Source of the DNA: Anaerolineae bacterium
Lineage (GTDB): Bacteria > Chloroflexota > Anaerolineae > JACIWP01
Reading direction: 5' to 3'
NCBI GenBank assembly: GCA_014360855.1
Contig: JACIWP010000122.1
Location: 1-8,891 of the forward strand
DNA length: 8,891 nucleotides
The notes under the pieces are model-generated. The model ran no database searches. It was not told the origin of the DNA and worked only from the letters and a program-made list of their open reading frames with translations. Each line of letters opens with the position of its first letter. The stretch's first letter is position 1. Both the position numbers and the translations under genes were made by a program. Shown here piece after piece: positions 1 through 5,722 of this stretch.

Positions 1-267
1 GGAGGAAGGCGCCCCCCAGGAGAAAGCCGGCGGCCGCCGGCATCCAGGAGGGCGCTCCTCCCATTTCCGCGCTCAGTTCGATGGCCGGCGCCAGCAGGGA
101 CCAGTAGCTGGCCGCAATCATCACGCCGGCGGCGAAGCCCAGCATCAGGTCCAGCAGTTTCTGGCTGACCTGGCGCGTGGCAAAGACGCCGGCGGCGCCG
201 GCGGCGGTCATCGCCCAGGTGAAACAGGTGCCAGGAAGGCTTGTAGGATAGGGTTGAGCTGTTCCAT
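1..267 (-). CDS. ZIP-family metal transporter, N-terminal part, with apparent frameshift
   Basis: Only about the first 88 residues are in the window; the gene continues past the left edge. ZIP proteins move zinc, iron or other divalent metals across the cytoplasmic membrane. Read on the minus strand, ATG at 267-265 gives MEQLNPILQAFLA, after which that frame reaches a stop at 210-208. The adjacent frame continues exactly where a ZIP protein should: TCFTWAMTAAGAAGVF, then KLLDLMLGFAAGVMIAASYW, SLLAPAIEL and PSWMPAAAGFLLGGAFL. These are transmembrane helix 1, the glycine/alanine-rich helix 2 and the start of helix 3. One missing base around 229-231 explains the break, either a real mutation or a sequence error. 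A start at the internal ATG 211-209 would lose half of helix 1. The ATG lies 16 bp after the PfpI gene stop, so the two are probably co-transcribed. No clear Shine-Dalgarno is seen. Family call is firm; substrate unknown. Confidence 0.8.
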
Positions 268-283
268 GGGCGGCCGAGAGGTG

Positions 284-793
284 TTATGCCAGCTTCAGCG
301 CCTTGATAATGGCCGGCAGGAAATGCGGCAGGTCATCCGGTACCCGAGAGGTGATCAAATTGCCATCCACGACCACCGGTTCGTTGAGCCAGATACAGCC
401 GGCGTTTTCCATGTCATCCCGTATGGCACTCACGCTGGTGGCCTTGCGGCCCTTGATGATTTTGGCGGAGATGAGCACCCAGCCGGCGTGGCAGATAGCC
501 GCCACTACCTTGCCTTTCTTGTCCATATCCGCGACGAAGCGCAGGATATTGGGATCGCGCCGCAGGCGATCCGGGCAGAAACCGCCGGGCACGATCACCG
601 CGTCGAACTCATCGGCGCTGGCCTCGGCGCCAGAAAGCTGGCTGACCGCCGGATAGCCGTGCTTGCTGTTATAGGTTGCGCCCGCCTTGGGGGCTACTAC
701 GACGACCTCCGCGCCGGCTTCCTTCATCCGGTAATAGGGGTACCAGAACTCGACGTCCTCATACATGTCCTCGACGAGAATCGCTACTTTCAT
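284..793 (-). CDS. DJ-1/PfpI family protein (PfpI-type cysteine hydrolase/deglycase-like)
   Basis: A complete 169-residue protein, close to the usual length of PfpI-type members (about 166-170). The nucleophile elbow AICHAGW is at residues 99-105, with candidate nucleophile Cys101 followed by His102. Glu12, in the YEDVEF motif, matches the conserved acid that activates the cysteine. The typical C-terminal SRVPDDLPHF segment is at 149-158. Members are cytoplasmic oligomers described as proteases, glyoxalases or protein/nucleotide deglycases; the real substrate is debated in the family and cannot be read here. The start is supported by GGGAGG at 805-800, 6 bases before ATG. The ZIP transporter gene follows 16 bp downstream on the same strand, which suggests an operon linked to stress or metal handling (inference). 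A degraded copy of the nucleophile-elbow region lies at 2988-3024. Confidence 0.93.
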   Translation of the reverse strand: MKVAILVEDMYEDVEFWYPYYRMKEAGAEVVVVAPKAGATYNSKHGYPAVSQLSGAEASADEFDAVIVPGGFCPDRLRRDPNILRFVADMDKKGKVVAAICHAGWVLISAKIIKGRKATSVSAIRDDMENAGCIWLNEPVVVDGNLITSRVPDDLPHFLPAIIKALKLA

Positions 794-932
794 TGCCGGC
801 CTCCCGAGAAAATATTTGGGCTAGTATTCGATTTCTCACCTCGTAGCTGTGAGAGTGTTGGAAAAAATATCTTAGGCCAAGGGTAGGAATGATTCCCAAT
901 GTCAAAAGGCTCATGGTCGACTATCATTGACC
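794..932. other. Intergenic region between the nuclease and PfpI genes, with a small inverted repeat
   Basis: This 139-bp AT-rich gap should hold the leader of the PfpI/ZIP unit and the 3' end of the nuclease transcript. It contains a perfect inverted repeat GGAAT-G-ATTCC at 886-896, next to a TTGACA on the minus strand (905-900). No good -10 hexamer lies 16-18 bp from that TTGACA, so no promoter is called. A weak 4-bp stem (915-918 with 929-932), followed on the minus strand by a short T run, is too poor to call a terminator. Confidence 0.4.
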
Positions 933-2693
933 CTATATGCTGGTCAAATGCTCATATCCTTCGCGGATGATGGCTGCCATCCGTTTTCGGCGCTCCTCTA
1001 AGAATTGATGATAATCCATGTGATACCATCCATCTGGCAGGGCATGCAGTCTATACATCTGGGATAGCTGTTGGGGGGAGAATCTGCGCTCGTACGCCGG
1101 CACATATTGTGCCGGCGGCTGATCGCTGATGTCAATATTGTCCTTCCATTCCACCAAGTCGTAATTCGCAACCTGATTGATATACCGCTGTTCTTTAATT
1201 CCCAACCTTTTCAAATATTTCCTAGGGAATAGATGATGACGCTCTAAAGCCCTTTTGGTTCCATGGATAGTTGGGTTCAGCAGATCCCGAACCTTCATGT
1301 TTGAGTATAGCACGGGGGCATCCAGAATGCAAAGGGCGGCGAAAAAGGCCGATTGATATGGGCTGTTCGCGGAAGCTGTCACAAGTTGATTGGGTAGGGT
1401 CACCTCCCAGAAGTCCCGGGTGAAGACCGCATCTATTTGTTGCCGTAATATACTCAGAAACTCTTCTGGTTTGGACAGGTCACGTAGCATAGCAAGGTCC
1501 TGCTCCATGCGGCTCTCAGGAGAATCGGTATAACGGCCTGTGAGGGCAACCATGTAAAACCATTGAGCCATGACCCTCCGTAAAGCATACGGCTCTACAT
1601 GAAAGTCCTTCTTCCCAATGAGCCAAAGGGCATATGTATATACAATTGCGGTTTCTGACAAGATCATTTTAGGATGAATATATCCTGCCAGATTCAGCAC
1701 CTTGAAGAACTCATGCCAGTTCTGCAGATTTAGCACATCGGCCTGAGCTTTACGGAGTATACCGAACTGCTCATCACGCCGCTGAGAGGAAAATTCTCCT
1801 GTCTCCAGGTCTTTGCCGCGCAACAGAGAGTACACATACTCCAATCTCGCCCGCCGAAAGCCCAATGCGACGCTTACACGCAGTAACTGGTCCGGACCGG
1901 GATGGAAGTATGGGTTGTATGGTGAGGGTTTGCCGTCATCAGATGGTTCTTTGGCGGCTCGGCAAAAATCTTCCAGATCCTTTCGTCCTTCATCCCAGAA
2001 GACTGACATTAGTGTTAGGATGAAATCGGCTTGGTTAAGCGGTGTACCCTGACTATTGATACGCACAAAAATGTCCGCTACCTGCTCCTCTTTGACGTTT
2101 GCAGAGACCTCGAGCGCAGTGAGAGGGTATTTCTGTAAGTCTACCAACCGATCAATTGCTTGATAAATCTGCTCACGCTCTCTTTCCGACAGAGGACGTT
2201 TGGTTGCAAGCCGCTCCATAAACTGGTTGACAAACGCCAGCAGTTTTGTCGAACTCTGCCAGAGCACGCTGATGTCCGGTAGCCACTCCACATCTTTCTC
2301 GATGACCGGATTGGTCACTTCAAACTGCTGGGTTAAAGGGTGAAAGGCCAGGCGTAGTCTTATCTTTCGAAAGTCTTTGTCAACAATAGGCACACCCTTC
2401 ATGACCGCATACAAGGAGGTGAGCCTTTGCTGACCGTCTACAATGAGCAAATTAGGAGCCCTCTTCTTTTGGTCAACCCCAATAACTCTATGCTCGCCTG
2501 GGAGGCCATTCTCCCAAAAGAGCAAGTATCCAATGGGAAAACCGCGATACATCGAGTCGAACAAATCGCGAACCTTGGTCGTGTTCCAGACAAAGGGTCT
2601 TTGAATATCGGGTAGGCCGATATTGCCCATTTCAATATCTTCCAGCAATTTGTTCACGGTATAATCTACCTTTTTGAACAAAACTTCAGACAT
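933..2693 (-). CDS. GmrSD-type DUF262/DUF1524 nuclease (putative type IV restriction or anti-phage enzyme)
   Basis: A 586-residue protein if it starts at ATG 2693-2691. The N-terminal DUF262 (ParB/Srx-like) domain shows IQRPFVW at 30-36, VRDLFDSMYRGFPIG at 41-55, the signature DGQQRLTSL at 86-94, and VRINSQGTPLNQADF at 210-224. In characterised relatives (GmrSD, BrxU, SspE) the DGQQR motif serves nucleotide binding or hydrolysis. The C-terminal DUF1524/HNH domain shows ERHHLFPRKYL at 484-494 with candidate catalytic His486/His487, then NQVANYDLVEWKDN at 506-519. The middle (about 230-450) is helical and unassigned. The family cleaves modified phage DNA (for example glucosylated hydroxymethylcytosine) or senses phosphorothioate DNA; which applies here cannot be told. 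A longer reading frame opens at TTG 2804, but that codon overlaps a likely promoter and ATG 2693 has a purine-rich ribosome site. Composition is AT-rich and lacks GCCGGC from 1117 to 2965, unlike the neighbours, suggesting transfer. Confidence 0.9.
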   Translation of the reverse strand: MSEVLFKKVDYTVNKLLEDIEMGNIGLPDIQRPFVWNTTKVRDLFDSMYRGFPIGYLLFWENGLPGEHRVIGVDQKKRAPNLLIVDGQQRLTSLYAVMKGVPIVDKDFRKIRLRLAFHPLTQQFEVTNPVIEKDVEWLPDISVLWQSSTKLLAFVNQFMERLATKRPLSEREREQIYQAIDRLVDLQKYPLTALEVSANVKEEQVADIFVRINSQGTPLNQADFILTLMSVFWDEGRKDLEDFCRAAKEPSDDGKPSPYNPYFHPGPDQLLRVSVALGFRRARLEYVYSLLRGKDLETGEFSSQRRDEQFGILRKAQADVLNLQNWHEFFKVLNLAGYIHPKMILSETAIVYTYALWLIGKKDFHVEPYALRRVMAQWFYMVALTGRYTDSPESRMEQDLAMLRDLSKPEEFLSILRQQIDAVFTRDFWEVTLPNQLVTASANSPYQSAFFAALCILDAPVLYSNMKVRDLLNPTIHGTKRALERHHLFPRKYLKRLGIKEQRYINQVANYDLVEWKDNIDISDQPPAQYVPAYERRFSPQQLSQMYRLHALPDGWYHMDYHQFLEERRKRMAAIIREGYEHLTSI

Positions 2694-2696
2694 GTG

Positions 2697-2710
2697 CTCC
2701 CTCTCTCCCC
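2697..2710 (-). promoter_or_regulatory. Ribosome binding site that decides the nuclease start
   Basis: On the minus strand a purine tract GGGGAGAGAGGGAG ends 3 bases before ATG 2693-2691. The tract offers two overlapping Shine-Dalgarno-like segments, the upstream one better spaced. It supports translation from ATG 2693 over the TTG at 2804. Confidence 0.55.
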
Positions 2711-2775
2711 TATAAGTATAAGCTCCGCTATGTTGGGCCAGATATGATTCTCGAAACCGTTGACTCTCTGTGAAA

Positions 2776-2804
2776 ATCTTATCATATTTGAGAGCCTTTT
2801 GCAA
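2776..2804 (-). promoter_or_regulatory. Probable sigma-70-type promoter of the nuclease gene
   Basis: Reading the minus strand, TTGCAA (2804-2799) and TAAGAT (2781-2776) are separated by exactly 17 bp; each matches 4 of 6 consensus bases. An overlapping TATGAT is an alternative -10 core but is poorly spaced. Transcription from here would give a leader of roughly 75 bases before ATG 2693. The position excludes the TTG at 2804 as start codon. Confidence 0.45.
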
Positions 2805-2965
2805 CTCCCTGTAGCAAATAACCCGCCGAAGATGCTCCTGAGGTACGAGTGGGGAATCATGGCATCACTCCGATACCCTCTAGGACGGACATTGAGACAA
2901 ACGCTGCTGTCCATCATGCTGTATGCTGACGTACTCACCCTCTTCTGCTACTTGGTCGCCGCACA
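2805..2965. other. Non-coding segment with nothing recognised
   Basis: No credible gene, RNA or repeat was seen between the nuclease promoter and the ZIP/PfpI relic. Short open frames on both strands here resemble no protein I know. Composition is intermediate between the nuclease gene and the GC-rich flanks. Confidence 0.5.
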
Positions 2966-3024
2966 GGCCGGCGCCACCAGGGACCAGATGAGCACCCAGC
3001 CAGCTGACAGATAGCTGCCACTAT
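2966..3024 (-). pseudogene. Decayed mosaic of ZIP and PfpI gene fragments
   Basis: Positions 2966-2987 match 83-104 of the ZIP gene at 21 of 22 bases. Positions 2988-3024 match 471-508 of the PfpI gene at about 33 of 38, with one single-base gap. The two pieces touch, in the same order and orientation as the intact genes, as if the 366 bases between them (105-470) had been deleted. On the minus strand the peptide still reads SAGWVLI (PfpI nucleophile elbow AICHAGWVLI) followed by WSLVAPA (ZIP YWSLLAPA), in a frame shifted by the gap, which falls just after the catalytic cysteine codon. Flanking bases show no further similarity. It looks like a scar of an older second copy or a rearrangement. 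It is not a functional gene. Confidence 0.7.
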
Positions 3025-3051
3025 CGGTACGTGAATTTGCATGGATAAGGT

Positions 3052-3079
3052 TTGCGCCTTTCCTGCCAACCGCTATAAT
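3052..3079 (+). promoter_or_regulatory. Probable sigma-70-type promoter of the central operon
   Basis: A perfect TATAAT at 3074-3079 is preceded, 16 bp upstream, by TTGCGC at 3052-3057, which matches 3 of 6 bases of the -35 consensus. It points toward the three plus-strand genes and would give a leader of about 80-100 bases. The strong -10 in an otherwise GC-rich stretch is the main support. Confidence 0.5.
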
Positions 3080-3119
3080 TTTAATAGGTATAGGTAGTGG
3101 AAAAGCCTGGCGTATGTGG

Positions 3120-3140
3120 GGTGCCGGGTATGCCCGCACC
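3120..3140 (+). other. Hairpin in the leader of the central operon
   Basis: GGTGC-C-GGG pairs with CCC-GCACC across a TATG loop, giving an 8-bp GC-rich stem with one bulged C. It lies between the promoter and the first start codon. No T run follows on either strand, so it is not an ordinary intrinsic terminator; an RNA-structure role is possible but unproven. Confidence 0.35.
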
Positions 3141-3165
3141 ATGTGTGAAAGTATATCTCTGAAAC

Positions 3166-4002
3166 GTGTTCCTGGTTCGTGTGGGGATGTGGCAGTATCG
3201 GTTGAGCTGGACAGACCTGTTGTTCCTGGTAGATACGGTGATGCCGGGCCGGCCGGATCGCGAGAAGGTGGCGCGTGCCATCCGGGGGGATACCGCTCTG
3301 CTGGAGCAGTTGCTCGACGATGAGCGGGTATTCCAGCGGGTGGTCCGCGAAAAGGAGCTGGTGGTCGAGCTTTCCCCCTGGCTCTATTTCACCATCCTTC
3401 TGCGCCGCGTTACTCGCGAGCTGGCGCAGGAAGCCTTTACGGTGGAACTGCGCAGCCGGCAAAAGGTCATCCTGTTCGATACAGAGAAGGTGGTGGAGCT
3501 CCTGCAGGATGAGGCCATCCGGGATTACCTGGCGCAGATGCTGGCATCCTTCACCCGGGTGGAGAGCGTCACCATCCGCATGCGAGTGCGCCGCGGGGTC
3601 TGGTACCGGGTTCGCGCCAGCGAACTGGATGTGGAAAACATGATTCGCTATGCGGAGAGCCTGGAGCCGGCCTTCCGCTACGGCGCCTACCGGCGCATTG
3701 GAGAAGTGTGCTTGTTCCTGGCCGGCGTGTTTCCCGAGCATATTGACCCGAGCCGGCGCTATCCAGCCCAACAGTTGGCGCGCTGGCGGGCCCGTTCCCA
3801 GCTCCTGACGCGGCTGGAGGACTACGAATCGCACGGCCAGGCCTTTTACCGTCTGGCCTCCGAACACGAACAGGCGCGCGTCGAGGGCATGGACACGCTC
3901 CTGCGCACTTTGGCGGAGGATTTCATCTTTGCGGAGAAGGCGCTGAACGTCCTGACTCAGCGCCATCTCCAGCTTGCCCGCCACGAGCTGTTCCAGATGT
4001 GA
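3166..4002 (+). CDS. Uncharacterised soluble helical protein, first gene of the operon
   Basis: I do not recognise a named family. The protein is 278 residues from GTG 3166, or 271 from ATG 3187 (residue 8, MWQYRLSWTDLLF); neither start has a convincing Shine-Dalgarno. No signal peptide or transmembrane segment is seen, so it is probably cytoplasmic. It is rich in Arg, Glu and Leu and appears largely helical. Conspicuous segments that may be conserved are ELVVELSPWLYFTILLRRVT (64-83), YLAQMLASFTRVESVTIRMR (121-140), RRGVWYRVRASELDVENMIR (142-161), RRIGEVCLFLAGVFPEHI (176-193) and LEDYESHGQAFYRLASEHEQ (217-236). Base composition matches the genes after it. The DUF5107 lipoprotein gene follows after 36 bp, so co-transcription is likely and suggests a supporting role to the envelope proteins (inference). 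The coding call is strong; function is unknown. Confidence 0.8.
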   Translation: MFLVRVGMWQYRLSWTDLLFLVDTVMPGRPDREKVARAIRGDTALLEQLLDDERVFQRVVREKELVVELSPWLYFTILLRRVTRELAQEAFTVELRSRQKVILFDTEKVVELLQDEAIRDYLAQMLASFTRVESVTIRMRVRRGVWYRVRASELDVENMIRYAESLEPAFRYGAYRRIGEVCLFLAGVFPEHIDPSRRYPAQQLARWRARSQLLTRLEDYESHGQAFYRLASEHEQARVEGMDTLLRTLAEDFIFAEKALNVLTQRHLQLARHELFQM

Positions 4003-4028
4003 GGGTGGGGCATCACCATCCGCGTCAC

Positions 4029-4032
4029 GGAG
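4029..4032 (+). promoter_or_regulatory. Ribosome binding site supporting the GTG start at 4039
   Basis: GGAG at 4029-4032 lies 6 bases before GTG 4039. It favours that start over ATG 4066, which would leave a shortened signal sequence. Confidence 0.45.
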
Positions 4033-4038
4033 CTTCGC

Positions 4039-5676
4039 GTGCATTCCTCTTTCGATATTGGGGCGATGCTGGTGGTTGTCCTGCTGGCGCTCTGTTCGGC
4101 CTGCGCCGGCGGTACTTCCAGCGCGCCATCTGCCACAGCCGGCCCCTCCAGTTCACCGACGGCCGTCACCTCTCCTGTATCCGTCCCCTCGCCTACCCTG
4201 CCGGCGCCTATACACACGCCGACCAGCACTCCTACCCGCCGGCCTTCCCCTTCGCCCACGGACACCCTGCCGGCACAGCTCATGCCAACACCTACATCTG
4301 CTGTGACAGCCGTGCAGCCGCCGACCCCTTCCCCGACGTCCGCACCGCCGCCGGCGGTGCGGGTGTACCGTACCACGGTGACGATTGCGACGTACCCGTA
4401 CAAGGACTTTCTGCGTCAGGAATCCTCCTCCCAATACCGTATGCCTATCTGGCGTCTCGATTGGGATGCGTATGAGTCATCCGCGCCGCGGCCGGCACCG
4501 CGCCAGTATGAGCTGATCGTGATGGAGAATGCCTATCTGCGGATAAGTATCATTCCCGAGCTGGGCGGACGCATCTATGAATGCTCGCTGAAGGCCGCGG
4601 GCCGGAACCTGCTCTATCAGAATGCCGTGCTGAAGCCCACCCACTGGGGACCACCGGAGCAGGGATGGTGGCTGGCCGCCGGCGGCATCGAATTTTGCCT
4701 GCCAGTAGAAGAACATGGGTACGAATCGGCCGTACCCTGGCAGGCCGAGATTGTCACTGCGGGCCGGGAAGGGAGAGTGCGTCTGACGGATTCGACGGAT
4801 CAGGAGCGCTTGCGGGCGCAGGTGGACGTGATCCTGCCGGCCGGCGAGGCGCGCTTCCTCCTCCACATCACCCTGCACAACGATACTGTCTCCACACTGC
4901 CGGTGCAGTTCTGGAGCAATGCCATGATACCGGCGGGTGATTCCCCGGACGCCGCGCCTTCCCTGCGCTTTTTCCTGCCGGCGCGTCACGCGCTCATTCA
5001 CTCCACCAGCGACCCCCGGCTTCCGCCGGCCGGCGAGAGCATCTCCTGGCCGTACTGGCAGGGAACCGACTGGAGCTTCCCCAACACCTGGCAGGGCTGG
5101 CTGGGGGTGTTCGCCTGGCCGCAGACGGAGTTCGGCTTCGCCGGCGTCTACGACGCGTCCGCTGACATTGGCCTGGTGCGGGCATTCCCCCCGCAGATTG
5201 CGCACGGCGTCAAAGCCTTTGGATTCGGCGGCCCGTCGGCCCGACTGCCGGCCTCCCTGTGGACCGATGACGGCTCATATTACGTCGAGCTTCACGGGGG
5301 GCTGACGCCAGCCTTCGGGGAACCCCAGCCCCTTGCCCCGGGGGAACAGCTTCGCTGGCAGGAAACCTGGTTCCCTGTCGCCGGCCTGAATGGGCTGACT
5401 GCCGCCGGCCCTTCCGGTGCCGTGCGCGTGACGTGGGATTCGGACGCAAAGGAGCTGGGCCTTCGTATCTGGCCGGCCGCCCCTTTGCGCGGCACTGCGG
5501 TGCTGGGCGTGGATGACAGGGAGATTGGCCGCGCTCATCTTGACAATCCCCCTGGTCGTGTGATAGAAATAATTTTCCCGTGGGGAGAGGAGCCGATGGC
5601 CGGCTCTCTCTTCTCGCTACACCTTCTCGCAGAGAATGGGAGCGAGGAACGCTGGCAGGGCTATTACTACCCCTGA
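4039..5676 (+). CDS. Secreted, probably lipid-anchored DUF5107 (galactose mutarotase-like) protein
   Basis: A 545-residue exported protein. Residues 9-22 (AMLVVVLLALCSAC) form a hydrophobic signal ending in a candidate lipid-modified Cys22, but the lipobox is atypical: Cys instead of Leu at -3. Residues 23-107 are a Pro/Ser/Thr-rich linker, common in Chloroflexota surface proteins. From about 108 a folded domain of DUF5107 type follows: YELIVMENAYLRISIIPELG (157-176), GRIY (177-180), NAVLKPTHWGP (195-205), GWWLAAGGIEFCLPVEEHG (209-227), and later YYVELHGGLTPAFGEPQPLA (414-433) with ETWFPVAGLNG (442-452). Relatives have a beta-sandwich fold like aldose-1-epimerase and are presumed to bind or act on carbohydrate; His202, Glu224, Glu225 and His226 are visible polar candidates, but catalysis is not established. 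Acting outside the membrane is inferred. The GTG start is chosen for its GGAG site. The next gene begins 46 bp downstream. Confidence 0.85.
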   Translation: MHSSFDIGAMLVVVLLALCSACAGGTSSAPSATAGPSSSPTAVTSPVSVPSPTLPAPIHTPTSTPTRRPSPSPTDTLPAQLMPTPTSAVTAVQPPTPSPTSAPPPAVRVYRTTVTIATYPYKDFLRQESSSQYRMPIWRLDWDAYESSAPRPAPRQYELIVMENAYLRISIIPELGGRIYECSLKAAGRNLLYQNAVLKPTHWGPPEQGWWLAAGGIEFCLPVEEHGYESAVPWQAEIVTAGREGRVRLTDSTDQERLRAQVDVILPAGEARFLLHITLHNDTVSTLPVQFWSNAMIPAGDSPDAAPSLRFFLPARHALIHSTSDPRLPPAGESISWPYWQGTDWSFPNTWQGWLGVFAWPQTEFGFAGVYDASADIGLVRAFPPQIAHGVKAFGFGGPSARLPASLWTDDGSYYVELHGGLTPAFGEPQPLAPGEQLRWQETWFPVAGLNGLTAAGPSGAVRVTWDSDAKELGLRIWPAAPLRGTAVLGVDDREIGRAHLDNPPGRVIEIIFPWGEEPMAGSLFSLHLLAENGSEERWQGYYYP

Positions 5677-5688
5677 AATTAGGGATAC

Positions 5689-5707
5689 CCAGAGTTCCCG
5701 CCTCTGG
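5689..5707 (+). other. Small intercistronic hairpin
   Basis: CCAGAG (5689-5694) pairs perfectly with CTCTGG (5702-5707) across a 7-base loop, just before the Shine-Dalgarno of the next gene. It could modulate expression between the two cistrons, but a 6-bp stem can arise by chance. Confidence 0.3.
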
Positions 5708-5709
5708 AA

Positions 5710-5715
5710 AGAGGT
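5710..5715 (+). promoter_or_regulatory. Ribosome binding site that decides the start at 5723
   Basis: AGAGGT at 5710-5715 is 7 bases before ATG 5723. It supports this start over the in-frame ATG at 5636, which would overlap the lipoprotein gene by 41 bases and add a 29-residue extension without family features. Confidence 0.6.
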
Positions 5716-5722
5716 CACATAC

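Noticed and set aside
254..886. Open frame of 210 codons on the plus strand across the PfpI gene
   Set aside because: It is the antisense shadow of the PfpI gene, which has full family motifs and a ribosome site; the shadow peptide resembles nothing.
869..905. TTGACA (905-900) with TAAGAT (874-869) as a promoter for PfpI
   Set aside because: The spacer is 25 bp, far outside the usable 16-19 bp range.
915..932. GGTC...GACC stem as terminator of the nuclease gene
   Set aside because: It has only four base pairs with a 10-base loop and a weak T run; too poor to call.
2948..3142. 64-codon minus-strand frame as a small gene
   Set aside because: Part of it is the ZIP/PfpI relic in a shifted frame, and the rest crosses the likely promoter of the plus-strand operon.
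3073..4044. Long open frame (323 codons) on the minus strand opposite the uncharacterised gene
   Set aside because: High GC yields long antisense frames. The plus-strand frame has a promoter, natural amino-acid content and operon context; the minus-strand peptide is His/Gln-rich with no domain.
5636..5722. N-terminal extension of the TPR/PD40 protein from ATG 5636
   Set aside because: It overlaps the lipoprotein gene by 41 bp, has no good ribosome site, and the AGAGGT site sits just before ATG 5723.
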